NCBI RefSeq assembly: GCF_005047355.1
Contig: NZ_SUMC01000022.1
Location: 1-64,000, forward strand
From: Actinacidiphila oryziradicis
Lineage (GTDB): Bacteria; Actinomycetota; Actinomycetes; Streptomycetales; Streptomycetaceae
Length of the DNA stretch: 64,000 nt
Direction of reading: 5' to 3'
This document shows, piece by piece, positions 7,975 to 16,453 of the stretch (position 1 is the first letter of the stretch; every line of letters starts with the position of its first letter). Both the position numbers and the translations under genes were made by a program. A model generated the notes under the pieces. The model ran no database searches and was not told the DNA's origin. It worked only from the letters and a program-made list of their open reading frames with translations.

Positions 7975-8520
7975 TCAGGCCCCTTCGCTCCGGGCAATGA
8001 ACAATCGCCTGACATCAGGTCGTCCGGGTCGACGGCGAGATACGGCCAGGTGCCGGCGCTGTTCGCGGGTGATGTCGAAGCCGTCGGCGTCCTCGCCTTG
8101 CTGGCCCTTGTCACGGCCCACCGCGCTGTACGGAGCCACAATTGCCTCCCCCTTGGGGTCTGTCACGATCTGCTCGATGCGAAACGCAGTTGCGGCAGAG
8201 CCGTCACCTCGGCCTGGATGCGGTGTGCGGAACTCCGGACCGGGTTCGCCAGTTCGACCAGTCCAAGCCGCCGCGACTCCTCGCGGTTGTGCTCGACCTC
8301 CTCGCACACGCGCTCGGCCTGGGCATCGACGCGCGCCTGCCAGGCAGCTTCGCGCACCTTCGCCTCATCGTCCCGCCCCCGGATGTCGTTCTCACGGCGA
8401 GCCACCTCAGCCAGGGCTTCGAGATGGCTACGACGCAGAGACCCCACCAGCACTGAGCGCCACGGCGTCGCACCGGCGTTGATGCGCCAGAGGGGAACAA
8501 CGAACGCGTGGAGGCAGGTG
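7975..8520 (-). pseudogene. Frameshifted hypothetical protein, coiled-coil rich
   Basis: On the minus strand a protein-like sequence reads GATPWRSVLVGSLRRSHLE, then a long charged helix (EVARRENDIRGRDDEAKVRE, QAERVCEEVEHNREESRR, LGLVELANPVR), to ALPQLRF. There the frame ends within seven codons while the next frame carries on as RIEQIVTDPKGEAIVAPYSA and EDADGFDITREQRRHLAV down to about 7975. The two halves join at about 8180 with a single-base change, so a frameshift is likely. No start codon was found upstream of VLVGSL, though the frame is open to about 8573. I do not recognise the family. Confidence 0.5.
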
Positions 8521-8948
8521 CGGGGGAACGGGGCATAAGAGACCTCTGAGTTGGCTGAGAGTATGCGTCCGGCTTAGGCCACCCCGGCAGGCGTCAGTGG
8601 GAACGCCGACAGCAGGGGGCGGGGCTGACCAAACAGCAGCACGTTGCCGGCTCCGCCGCACCGTAGCCCTGTAGGTGATTCACTGAGTGAACTTCCCTCG
8701 TGCGCAACGTTGTTGGAAGATCTATATCCACCAGCAATACGCCGGGAAGCTTCTTGTCCACGCCCGGTCACCGCCTGCACACACCCCCCTCAAGTGTGAA
8801 GCACCTCCGGGAGGCGGCGCGGCGCATGAGGGTGCGGGCACGCGGGTACCGGGGCGGTCAGCGCCAGGGGGTGGTGACGCAATGGTGACGCCAAGGTGCC
8901 GGGGGCCGGTCACCATCGCGTTATGCGGACGAGAAGCAGCAGGCGCTG
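8521..8948. other. Intergenic region without a supported gene
   Basis: 428 nt with several short overlapping open frames, none with a domain, a ribosome site or consistent codon usage. The stretch 8680-8760 is AT-rich for this genome, which may mark an old insertion or a lost promoter region. Confidence 0.5.
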
Positions 8949-9315
8949 ATGGCGGGTCGCGCGGATGCGGTCCGGAACCCCCGAGGCGCTCTCGTCGGGG
9001 TCGATCCGGGGAACCCGCTCGCCAGCCTGGTGGTGTTCCAGTACAACCCCGACGAGATGACCCGGCGGCTGGTCGCCCGGGCCGCAGGCGGCGACGAGTC
9101 CCCTGGTGCCCGTAGCGAGGCGCTCCGCATCGAGGGAGCCCCGATCGAGACGATCACGCTGGCTGTCGAAGTGGACGCCGCCGACCAGCTGGCGGAAGGG
9201 GATCCACAGGCCGCGGCAGCCGGTGTGCACCCCCAGCTGGCGGCGCTCGAGATGCTTCTCTACCCCAAGAGCTCGGTCGTCATTGCCAACACGGCGCTGA
9301 CGCTGCTCGGCACGA
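8949..9315 (+). pseudogene. Truncated contractile-injection-system tail/baseplate protein (eCIS type)
   Basis: From ATG 8949 the protein reads NPRGALVGVDPGNPLASLVV, FQYNPDEMTRRL, IETITLAVEVDAADQLAEGD and AALEMLLYPKSSVVIANTAL. This matches my memory of the conserved N-terminal half of a small tail protein encoded in Streptomyces extracellular contractile injection clusters, next to LysM and baseplate genes. After LLGTI (about 9312) the family sequence stops and the frame runs into low-complexity Arg/Gly codons to 9473, in sequence that has a different reading on the opposite strand. No other injection-system gene is in the window. It is an orphan, truncated copy. Confidence 0.6.
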
Positions 9316-9471
9316 TCAGGCGGCGAAGGTGCCTTTCTCCAGGACGAAGGGGAAGGTCAGCCAATGGGCGAGGTCGTCCTGCGATACGGCCGGGGGACCC
9401 CACAGGGATTCCAGGGCCTGCGTGGAGACGTGCAGTTGGGCGATGTAGCTCTGACCGCTTCGGGGTAGCCT
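9316..9471 (-). pseudogene. C-terminal fragment of an unidentified protein
   Basis: A minus-strand frame reads YIAQLHVSTQALESLWG, then PPAVSQDDLAHWLTFPF and VLEKGTFAA, with a TGA at 9316-9318. The amino-acid composition is protein-like (Trp, Phe and hydrophobic pattern), unlike the opposite strand. No start codon is visible, and the upstream side merges into the IS110 remnant. The family is not recognised. Confidence 0.3.
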
Positions 9472-9483
9472 GACAGGGCAATC

Positions 9484-9760
9484 CTAGGCATCAGCGCGCC
9501 TCCGTGACCTGCGCACCGCAGCCAGGGCGAGCTCTGCTTGGAGATGTGGCCGTGCCGGACGGTGAGGGTCCGAGCCGCGGACGCTGGGCGTCGGCCCCGC
9601 CCAGGCGGCGAGCTTGCGGGCGGAGGGGAAACGGGTGACGCCGCCGACCTCGGCCGCGATGATCAAGGCGGTGAGCGTACCCACGCCGGGCAGCTGGGTG
9701 AGGGCCTTGACCCGCGGATCACCGCGCGCGAGCGCGAGCAGCCCAGACCTAGCGCCGGAG
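9484..9760 (-). pseudogene. IS110-family transposase remnant
   Basis: The minus strand encodes the C-terminal transposase_20 (IS116/IS110/IS902) signature: DPRVKALTQLPGVGTLTAL, IIAAEVGGVTRF, SARKLAAWAG, TPSVRGSD. Just after GSD the frame shifts by one base: the correct continuation RTLTVRHGHISKQSSPWLR is in the neighbouring frame. The N-terminal DEDD catalytic half is absent; sequence upstream of about 9760 gives no transposase similarity that I can see. No terminal repeats are expected for IS110, so element ends cannot be set. It is a dead scrap marking past insertion in this graveyard. Confidence 0.75.
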
Positions 9761-10036
9761 GCCCACGAGCGTCACGGTCCTGCGTGAGCGTCGTCCCGGC
9801 CAACAGCTCCCGAAGTCGCGTTCCTCCCCCAGCTGCTCCGTCCGGGCCTCGGCCGCGGGGAGTATGCCGGAGGCTGCTCCCCGCCCTTCCCGGCATTCCC
9901 CCGGCTCGGACTGCCTCCCAGCTTCACCGGCCAGCTGCGACTGACCAGCGGCGGAGTCCTGGCTCGGGATCCGGATCACCGACACATGACCGCCGGGCTA
10001 CCGGGATCAGGCACACTTCTGACGAGCCATCAGAAC

Positions 10037-10086
10037 GAGCGTCAAATGAGCGTCAAGATACTTCGGCGAGCGTCATTTCAGCGTCA
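10037..10086. repeat. Four AGCGTCA direct repeats with regular spacing
   Basis: GAGCGTCA occurs at 10037-10044, 10048-10055 and 10068-10075, and AGCGTCA again at 10080-10086. The shared AGCGTCA core has start-to-start distances of 11, 20 and 12 nt, about one, two and one helical turns. The block lies between the IS110 remnant and the 3' end of the methyltransferase gene, where no start of an intact gene needs a promoter. Confidence 0.5.
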
Positions 10087-10142
10087 GGATATCGCCCATA
10101 ACGGACACAACGCCTATACCGCACATCGCCCAAACCCGCTGG

Positions 10143-11474
10143 TCAGACCTGCTCTGCCGCAGGTCCAAGGATCGCCACGCACTCCACATGGTGGGTAAAC
10201 GGGAAGAGGTCGAAGGCGCGGAGCGAGATGGACCGGTAGCCCTCGGCGGCGAAGTAGGCGAGGTCGCGGGCGAGTGCGGCGGGGTCGCAGGCGACGTAGG
10301 CGATACGGCGGGCATCGAGTGAGGCGAGGTGCTTGACGGCGGCCCTGCCGGCGCCGGCGCGGGGCGGGTCCAGGACGATGAGGTCGGCCTCGGTGATGCC
10401 GGTACGGGGCAGGATCGTCTCGACCTTGCCGTGTTCGATACGGACCCGGTCGAGGTCGCCGAGATTGTGGCGGGCGTCCTCGACGGCACGCTTACCGGAT
10501 TCGATGCCGAGTACGGCACCGCGCTCGCCGACCCTTTCTGCCAGGGCGCCCGCGAAGAGCCCGACGCCGCAGTAGAGGTCGAGGGCGGTCTCGCCGTCCC
10601 GGGGTTGGAGCCCGTCGAGCACCACCTCGACGAGCAGGTCGGCAGCCTTGAGGTGGACCTGCCAGAAGCCTCCGGAGCCGACCCGCCAAGTGCGGCCGAC
10701 GGCCCGCTCACGGACGAAGCCACGGCCGTGCACACGGTGCACGCCACCCTGCTCGTCGACCCGGAGTACGGAGACCGGCCGGTCCAGCTCGACGATGGGC
10801 AGCCGTCCGCCGGGCTTCGGAGTCAGGATGACCTGACGGTCGGACGACCCGGTGGCGGTGATGGCCTCGACAGAGGCGATGCCCGGCCAGTCACGGGACT
10901 CGACGCCCAGTTCGGAGACACCGGGGGCGGCGATCAGGCAGTGGTCGATCCGCTCGACTTCGTGCGAACGGTGGCGGCGCAGCCCCGCGTGTCCCTCGGC
11001 GTCGACCGCGTACTGCACCCGGGTGCGCCAGGCCGGCACCTCGCCCTTGGCGACCTTGTCGCCGGGCACGGGCTCTACGGTGCCGTCCCAGCCGGCTTCC
11101 TCCGGCGTGAGCCCGGCAAGCCGCAGCAGCTGTTCGGTGATGACCTGCGCCTTCAGCCGCCGCTGGGCGCCGGGGGCCGCATGCTGCCAGTCGCATCCGC
11201 CGCACCTGCCCGGCCCGGAGAAGGGGCAGGGGGCCGGGACCCGGTCCGGGGAGGCTTCGAGAATCTCCACCGCGTCGGCCCGTAGGAAGCTCGAGTCCGG
11301 CCCGCCCTCGGTGACCTGCGCGATCACCCGCTCGCCGGGCAGCGCGTGCCGTATGAAGAGCACTTGGCCCGCGTGGCGCGCGATGCAGTGCCCGCCGTGC
11401 GCCACGGGCCCGACCTCGACCTCGTAGCGCTCGCCGACGAGCACGTCGGCTTGTTCTTTCGTGCGGTGCTGCAT
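10143..11474 (-). CDS. TRAM-domain class I SAM-dependent RNA m5U methyltransferase (RumA/TrmA-like)
   Basis: A 443-residue protein from ATG 11474. An N-terminal TRAM OB-fold (GERYEVEVGPVAHGG, RHALPGERV) is followed by the iron-sulfur cysteines CPFSGPGRCGGC at about 80-95, as in RlmD/RumA. The C-terminal Rossmann methyltransferase has LDLYCGVGLFAGAL for SAM, LDPPRAGAG, and the catalytic cysteine in YVACDPAALARDL. It should make 5-methyluridine in rRNA or tRNA. An upstream extension to 11561 is Pro-rich and lacks support. It lies 91 nt behind the KimA-like permease on the same strand, an order I recall as conserved in actinobacteria (cf. Rv2689c-Rv2690c). Confidence 0.9.
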   Translation of the reverse strand: MQHRTKEQADVLVGERYEVEVGPVAHGGHCIARHAGQVLFIRHALPGERVIAQVTEGGPDSSFLRADAVEILEASPDRVPAPCPFSGPGRCGGCDWQHAAPGAQRRLKAQVITEQLLRLAGLTPEEAGWDGTVEPVPGDKVAKGEVPAWRTRVQYAVDAEGHAGLRRHRSHEVERIDHCLIAAPGVSELGVESRDWPGIASVEAITATGSSDRQVILTPKPGGRLPIVELDRPVSVLRVDEQGGVHRVHGRGFVRERAVGRTWRVGSGGFWQVHLKAADLLVEVVLDGLQPRDGETALDLYCGVGLFAGALAERVGERGAVLGIESGKRAVEDARHNLGDLDRVRIEHGKVETILPRTGITEADLIVLDPPRAGAGRAAVKHLASLDARRIAYVACDPAALARDLAYFAAEGYRSISLRAFDLFPFTHHVECVAILGPAAEQV

Positions 11475-11565
11475 GACGGGACGGGCTCCTGGCGATGGGG
11501 GGCGGTACGGCTGGGGGACGGGGCAACAGCGCCCCAGCTTACTTGCGCCGGCCGGGACCACGGCC

Positions 11566-13617
11566 CTACTCCTTGGCGCTGGGCTCCTTTGGCCGCGCGG
11601 GCGGCCCCACAGGGCCGCGTCGCACCGAGCCCGGGGCGCTCCACTCGGCCTGCCTGCGCTGCCTTACCTTGGCCCGCTCGGAGGACTCCAGCTGCCACGG
11701 TACGGAGGTGACCATGACGCCCGGTGTGAAGAGCAGCCGCCCCTTGAGCCGTAGTGCGCTCTGGTTGTGAAGCAGGTGTTCGTACCAGTGGCCGACCACG
11801 TACTCCGGGATGTAGACACTGACGACGTCGCGCGGGCTGTTGCGCCGCAGGCTCTTGACGTACTCGATGATCGGCCGGGTGATCTCGCGGTACGGGGAGT
11901 CCAGGACCTTCAGCGGCACATCTATGCCGCGCCGTTCCCACTCCTCCTGCAACGCCTTGGTGTCGGCCGGGTCGACATTGATGCTCAGCGCCTCAAGAGT
12001 GTCGGAGCGCATCAGCTTGGCGTAAGCGAGAGCGCGCAGCGTCGGCTTGTGCAACTTGGAGACCAGCACGATGGAGTGCACCCGGGAAGGGCGCACCTCC
12101 TCGTCGGCGACCTCGTCGCCGGGGGCGATCTCGCCGGAGACCCGGTCGTAGTGGCGCCGGATGGCGGTCATCACCGCGTAGAAGGCGACCATGCCGAGGA
12201 CGGCGACCCACGCTCCGTGCGTGAACTTGGTGAGCAGCACGATGATCAGCACAAGTCCGGTGAAGAAAGCGCCGAAGGCGTTGATCGCGCGGGAGCGCAC
12301 CATATGGCGGCGCTTTCCGGGATCGTTTTCCGTCGCCAGGTGACGGTTCCAGTGCCGGACCATGCCGGTCTGGCTGAGCGTGAACGATACGAAGACACCG
12401 ACGATGTACAGCTGGATGAGCCGGGTCGAGTCGGCGCCGTAGAGGTAGACGAGGACGGCGGCGAAGCCGGCGAGGAGGACGATGCCGTTGGAGAAGGCGA
12501 GCCGGTCACCACGGGTGTGCAGCTGGCGCGGCAGGTAGCGGTCCTGGGCGAGGATCGAGCCGAGCACCGGGAAGCCGTTGTACGCGGTGTTGGCGGCCAG
12601 GAAGAGGACAAGCGCGGTGACGGCGGCCAGGAAGATGAAGGGGATCGACCCCTTGCCGAAGACCGCCTCGGCGACCTGGGCGATGACCGGGTTCTGGGTG
12701 TAGCCGGAGCCGACCGGGACGCCGTTCTTGAGCAGGTCCGTCGCCGGGTTCTCGGCCATGCGGACCTTGGTGTTCATCGCCAGCGCGATGATGCCGCAGA
12801 ACATGGTGACGGCGAGCACGCCCATGGCGAACAGCGTGGTGGCGGCGTTCTTGGACTTCGGCTTGCGGAAGGCGGGGACGCCGTTGCTGATCGCCTCGAC
12901 GCCGGTGAGCGCGGCGCACCCGGAGGAGAAGGCGCGCAGCAGCAGGAAGAGGAGCGCGAAGCCGGACAGGCCGGTGTTCTCGGCGTGGATCGTGTAGCTC
13001 GCGGTCGGAGCGCGCATGTCGTCGCCCGAGACGATCCTGAAGACGCCCCAGGCGATCATGCAGAAGACGCCGAAGACGAAGGCGTACGTCGGGATCGCGA
13101 AAATCGTGCCGGACTCGCGCACGCCGCGCAGGTTCATCAGCATCAGCAGCACGATCATGCCGACCGCGCCAAGCACCTTGTGCTGGACGAAGAACGGCAC
13201 GGCCGAGCCCAGGTTCTCCACCCCGGAGGCGACGGACACGGCGACGGTCAGCACGTAGTCGACGAGCAGCGCGCTGGCGACGGTGAGTCCGGCGCGTTGG
13301 CCCAGGTTGGTCGTGGCGACCTCGTAGTCGCCGCCACCGGACGGGTACGCGTGCACGTTCTGCCGGTAGGAGGCCACCACCGTGAACATCAGCACCACGA
13401 CCGCGACCGCGATCCACGGGCTGAAGCGGTATGCGGACACGCCTGCGATGGACAGGACCAGAAGCACCTCGCCGGGCGCATAGGCCACTGAGGAGAGTGG
13501 GTCGGACGCGAACACAGGGAGCGCGAGCCGCTTGGGGAGGAGCGTTTCTCCGAGCTTGTCGCTGCGCAGTGCGCGGCCGATCAAGATCCGTTTCGGCAGG
13601 TCGGTCAGATTGGACAC
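11566..13617 (-). CDS. KimA/YdaO-like APC-superfamily permease, probable K+/H+ symporter (copy 1)
   Basis: A 683-residue membrane protein with about 12 transmembrane helices and a roughly 180-residue cytoplasmic C-terminal domain. It is commonly annotated as an amino acid permease, but the pattern is that of Bacillus KimA (YdaO): GETLLPKRLALPVFASDPLS, SSVAYAPGEVLL, DYVLTVAVSVASGVENL, NLRGVRESG, AFSSGCAALTGVEAISNGVP, AANTAYNGFPVL, LAQDRYLPRQL, and HNQSALRLKGRLLF near the end. K+ uptake is inferred from this likeness and from the divergent pair of TrkA genes. The start is GTG 13617, with a weak ribosome site. Its paralogue is at 19941-21890. Confidence 0.85.
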   Translation of the reverse strand: MSNLTDLPKRILIGRALRSDKLGETLLPKRLALPVFASDPLSSVAYAPGEVLLVLSIAGVSAYRFSPWIAVAVVVLMFTVVASYRQNVHAYPSGGGDYEVATTNLGQRAGLTVASALLVDYVLTVAVSVASGVENLGSAVPFFVQHKVLGAVGMIVLLMLMNLRGVRESGTIFAIPTYAFVFGVFCMIAWGVFRIVSGDDMRAPTASYTIHAENTGLSGFALLFLLLRAFSSGCAALTGVEAISNGVPAFRKPKSKNAATTLFAMGVLAVTMFCGIIALAMNTKVRMAENPATDLLKNGVPVGSGYTQNPVIAQVAEAVFGKGSIPFIFLAAVTALVLFLAANTAYNGFPVLGSILAQDRYLPRQLHTRGDRLAFSNGIVLLAGFAAVLVYLYGADSTRLIQLYIVGVFVSFTLSQTGMVRHWNRHLATENDPGKRRHMVRSRAINAFGAFFTGLVLIIVLLTKFTHGAWVAVLGMVAFYAVMTAIRRHYDRVSGEIAPGDEVADEEVRPSRVHSIVLVSKLHKPTLRALAYAKLMRSDTLEALSINVDPADTKALQEEWERRGIDVPLKVLDSPYREITRPIIEYVKSLRRNSPRDVVSVYIPEYVVGHWYEHLLHNQSALRLKGRLLFTPGVMVTSVPWQLESSERAKVRQRRQAEWSAPGSVRRGPVGPPARPKEPSAKE

Positions 13618-13754
13618 TCCTGGATGTTAAGGGATCGTCAAGGTTGACGGATCCTCGCCTCCCTATCGTCAGTGTGCGGGCGTGTGTACCTTTGGGCGCG
13701 GTCTGAGACCCTAAGAAGGAATCGGGCAAGATATTGACAGCCGGAAGGACGGGC
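13618..13754. promoter_or_regulatory. Divergent promoter region of kimA-like 1 and trkA-like 1
   Basis: 137 nt between divergent starts. The part 13665-13740 is AT-richer (GTGTGTACC, then AGAAGGAATC and AAGATATTGACAG). A GGAAGGA ribosome site for the plus-strand gene is at 13743-13749. Coordinated control of permease and TrkA genes from this region is an inference. Confidence 0.45.
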
Positions 13755-14420
13755 GTGCACGTCGTCATCATGGGTTGCGGGAGAGTGGGATCCACCCTCG
13801 CGCACTCGCTCGAACAGCAAGGTCATACGGTCGCTGTGATCGACCAGGACCCGACCGCCTTCCGCCGCCTGGGTTCCGGGTTCAGCGGGCGTCGGGTTAC
13901 CGGGATCGGGTTCGACCAGGACACACTGCGCGAGGCCGGCATCGAGGAGGCGGGAGCCTTCGCCGCGGTGAGCAGCGGCGACAACTCCAACATCATCGCG
14001 GCCCGCGTGGCCCGCGAGATGTTCGGCATCGAGAATGTCGCCGCCCGCATCTACGACCCACGGCGTGCCGAGGTCTACCAGCGGCTCGGCATCCCGACCG
14101 TCGCCACCGTCCGGTGGACCGCCGACCAGATGCTGCGCCGGCTGCTCCCCTCCGGGGCCGAGCCGCTGTGGCGGGACCCCAGCGGCGGGGTACAGCTCGC
14201 CGAGGTGCACATTTCCTCGGCGTGGATCGGCCACAAGGTAAGCCGGCTGCAGGAGGAGACCGGAGTACGTGTGGCGTTCCTCACCCGGCTGGGCGAGGCG
14301 ATGCTGCCCAACTCCAACACCGTCCTGCAGGAGGGCGACCTCGTGCATGTGATGATGCGCGTCAACGACGTTGAGAAGGTCGAAGCAGCGTTCGCCGAGG
14401 GCCCCGAGGAGAGTCACTGA
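13755..14420 (+). CDS. TrkA/RCK-domain potassium regulatory protein (1)
   Basis: About 221 residues from a GTG at 13755 behind GGAAGGA. The RCK_N Rossmann domain has GCGRVGSTLAHSL (NAD/nucleotide loop), an acidic end to strand 2 (VAVIDQDP) and SSGDNSNIIAARVAREMFG. The RCK_C domain covers about 140-215 (EVHISSAWIGHKVSRL, NTVLQEGDLVHVM). Such proteins form octameric rings gating Trk/Ktr-type channels or related K+ transporters. It overlaps the next trkA gene by one base (TGATG), so the pair is translationally coupled. It resembles CeoB of mycobacteria. No TrkH/KtrB channel is nearby; the divergent KimA-like permease is the only obvious partner. Confidence 0.9.
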   Translation: MHVVIMGCGRVGSTLAHSLEQQGHTVAVIDQDPTAFRRLGSGFSGRRVTGIGFDQDTLREAGIEEAGAFAAVSSGDNSNIIAARVAREMFGIENVAARIYDPRRAEVYQRLGIPTVATVRWTADQMLRRLLPSGAEPLWRDPSGGVQLAEVHISSAWIGHKVSRLQEETGVRVAFLTRLGEAMLPNSNTVLQEGDLVHVMMRVNDVEKVEAAFAEGPEESH

Positions 14421-15097
14421 TGAGGGTCGCCATCGCCGGAGCCGGCGCAGTGGGCCGCTCGATCGCGGCCGAGCTGCTGGAGAACGGCCACGAGGTCCTG
14501 CTGATCGACAAGAACCCCAGCTCGATCTCGGTCGAGCGGGTGCCGCAGGCCGAGTGGCTGCTCGCCGACGCCTGCGAGATCACCTCGCTGGACGAGGCGG
14601 CGCTGCAGCGCTGCAATGTCGTCATCGCGGCCACTGGTGACGACAAGGTCAATCTGGTCGTCTCGCTGCTCGCCAAGACCGAGTACGGGGTGCCCCGGGT
14701 GGTGGCCCGGGTCAACAACCCCAAGAACGAATGGCTCTTCAACGAGGCCTGGGGTGTGGACGTCGCCGTCTCGACCCCGCGCCTGATGTCCGCGCTCGTC
14801 GAGGAGGCCGTCAGCGTCGGCGACCTCGTACGGCTGCTGCGCTTCAGCCAGGGGGACGCGAACCTGGTGGAGCTGACCCTTCCGCCGGAGGCCGCGCTGG
14901 TCGGCACGCGAGTCGGCGAGGTCGAGTGGCCCCAGGACACCTCGCTGGTCACGATCATCCGCGGCCACCGGGTGCTCACCCCGTCCAAGGACGACGTACT
15001 GGAGGCGGGCGACGAGCTGCTCTTTGTCGCTGCCCCGCACCGTGAGGAGCAGCTGGAGGACCTGCTGTCCCTGCAGCGGAGTGCTGCGGACGGCTGA
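14420..15097 (+). CDS. TrkA/RCK-domain potassium regulatory protein (2)
   Basis: A 225-residue paralogue of the preceding gene, complete with RCK_N (IAGAGAVGRSIAAELLENGH, LLIDKNP, AATGDDKVNLVVSLLAK) and RCK_C (NLVELTLPPEAALVGTRVGE, VLEAGDELLFVA). The GxGxxG loop and acidic residue predict nucleotide binding. Together with the first copy it can form a heteromeric ring, as proposed for CeoBC. Transcription ends at the 19-bp hairpin directly downstream. Confidence 0.92.
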   Translation: MRVAIAGAGAVGRSIAAELLENGHEVLLIDKNPSSISVERVPQAEWLLADACEITSLDEAALQRCNVVIAATGDDKVNLVVSLLAKTEYGVPRVVARVNNPKNEWLFNEAWGVDVAVSTPRLMSALVEEAVSVGDLVRLLRFSQGDANLVELTLPPEAALVGTRVGEVEWPQDTSLVTIIRGHRVLTPSKDDVLEAGDELLFVAAPHREEQLEDLLSLQRSAADG

Positions 15098-15111
15098 GGC
15101 CGTCCCACCGA

Positions 15112-15153
15112 CCGCGCCCGGGCGGGGCACCGGAGTGCCCCGCCCGGGCGCGG
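15112..15153. terminator. Hairpin terminator, 19-bp perfect stem
   Basis: 15112-15130 pairs perfectly with 15135-15153 around the tetraloop CGGA, 15 nt after the second trkA stop and before the 3' end of the convergent DUF3159 gene. It probably serves both directions. Confidence 0.85.
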
Positions 15154-15253
15154 TTCGTGGCGCGGGCGGAGGCCCGGGCCGCATCCGCCGGAGCCGGCGG
15201 CCTTGGCCTGCGAGGCCCACCCGACCCCCAACCCCGGATCGCCGGCCAGGATC

Positions 15254-16051
15254 TCAGCGGCCTGGCGGCGCCTGGCGGGTGGCGGCTTCGGCGACGCCGA
15301 CCGCGTCGGCGCCGAGGTCGCGGATCTCCGGCTCACCGGCTTCCTTCGCGGCGCGCTCGGCCTCGTCCCTGGCCTCCATCTCGGCGATCACGTCGATCGG
15401 CGGCGGCGCCTTGGCCAGGAAGATCCAGGTCAGGTAGACCGAGAGCAGGAACGGCGGGATACCGAGGGCGACCTTGACCCAGCCGAGCTGGGTGGCGTTG
15501 CCCCACCAGTAGAGGGGGAAAAGGATCGCGGACTTGGCGAGCAGGATGATGCCCCACGCCCAACTGGCCTTGGTGTAGGCGACCCTGCGGCCGGGATTGC
15601 GCCGGCGCCAGGAGAGGTTCTCCTTGAAGATCGGGCCGAGAATGAGGCCCAGCAGCGGGAATCCGGCGGCGGCCGAGACGCAGTAGGCCACCGCGAGGCC
15701 CAGCGTGTAGAGCATGCCCGGCAGGTAGAAGTTCTTGGCATTGCCGGACATCATCGCGAAGACCGCGCCGAAGGCGACTCCGAACACCCCGCTGAAGGCG
15801 TGCTTGAGGGTGTCCTTACGGGCGAGCCTGGCGACACCCATCAGCAGGGACAGGGCGAGCGCGACGATGGCGGAGATATGGAGATCGTGGTTGACCGTGT
15901 AGATCGCGACGAAGACCAGGCCCGGCACGGTGGTCTCCACCATGCCACGCACCCCGCCGAACGCCTCGAAGAGGGCCGCTTCTGTGACGGCCCTCGACTC
16001 GTCCGTGGACTCGTCCGTGGACTGGTCTGTCTGCTTGTCGTTCGACGCCAC
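15254..16051 (-). CDS. DUF3159 family integral membrane protein
   Basis: 265 residues from GTG 16051, with a Ser/Thr/Asp-rich cytoplasmic head (residues 1-22), about six transmembrane helices (VPGLVFVAIYTVNHDLHISA, ALALSLLMGVARLA, GMLYTLGLAVAYCVSAAAG, WAWGIILLAKSAILFPLYWW, PPFLLSVYLTWIFLA) and a charged tail. It matches the actinobacterial DUF3159 proteins such as Rv2693c. The function is not established. The gene starts 3 nt after the OB-fold gene stop, so the two are co-transcribed. The conserved position beside trkA and kimA-like genes hints at a link to ion or envelope homeostasis. Confidence 0.88.
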   Translation of the reverse strand: MASNDKQTDQSTDESTDESRAVTEAALFEAFGGVRGMVETTVPGLVFVAIYTVNHDLHISAIVALALSLLMGVARLARKDTLKHAFSGVFGVAFGAVFAMMSGNAKNFYLPGMLYTLGLAVAYCVSAAAGFPLLGLILGPIFKENLSWRRRNPGRRVAYTKASWAWGIILLAKSAILFPLYWWGNATQLGWVKVALGIPPFLLSVYLTWIFLAKAPPPIDVIAEMEARDEAERAAKEAGEPEIRDLGADAVGVAEAATRQAPPGR

Positions 16052-16054
16052 CCG

Positions 16055-16453
16055 TTACTCCTGTCCGACCGGACGCAATTCGTACTTGGGGTTGAACAGC
16101 ACCGGCCGGCCACGGTTCATGGAGATCCGTCCCGACGCGATGATCATGCGACCCGGCTCTATGCCGACGATGCTGCGACGGCCGAGCCACACCACATCGA
16201 GCGCGGCGGACCCGTCGAACAACTCGGCTTCCAGCGCGGGAACACCGGCCCGCGGCCGCAGGGTGACCGCACGAAGGGTACCGGTGACAGTGATTATGTC
16301 GCGGTCGTGGACGTTGCAGATCGGTGTGCAGCCAACTGCCAGGGCATCCTGCTGGAGCTCGTCGGAGTGCAGCTCCTCCTGGGAGGAGGAGAGCCGGTCG
16401 AGCATCCGGCGCAAGCGACCGGCGGGACGGTCCGAACGGGTGGTACCACTCAT
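16055..16453 (-). CDS. OB-fold nucleic-acid-binding domain protein
   Basis: 132 residues from ATG 16453. The C-terminal two thirds form an OB fold of the tRNA-anticodon/RecG type (ITVTGTLRAVTLRPRAGVPA, LEAELFDGSAALDVVWLGRR, IEPGRMIIASGRIS). The N-terminus is a short charged helix (RLRRMLDRLSSSQEELHSDE). It resembles Rv2694c and its actinobacterial relatives; the ligand is unknown. It is cotranscribed with the DUF3159 gene immediately downstream. Confidence 0.85.
   Translation of the reverse strand: MSGTTRSDRPAGRLRRMLDRLSSSQEELHSDELQQDALAVGCTPICNVHDRDIITVTGTLRAVTLRPRAGVPALEAELFDGSAALDVVWLGRRSIVGIEPGRMIIASGRISMNRGRPVLFNPKYELRPVGQE

Noticed and set aside
8687..9115. 142-codon plus-strand frame
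   Set aside because: It overlaps the eCIS-like frame out of phase and turns into Arg/Pro/Gly-rich text.
9484..9985. Intact IS110 element
   Set aside because: Only the C-terminal transposase part is recognisable and it is frameshifted; the catalytic N-terminal half is missing.
11767..13491. 574-codon plus-strand frame opposite the KimA-like gene
   Set aside because: It is a high-GC antisense shadow made of Asp/Gly/Arg-rich text with no domain; the minus strand is a clear membrane protein.
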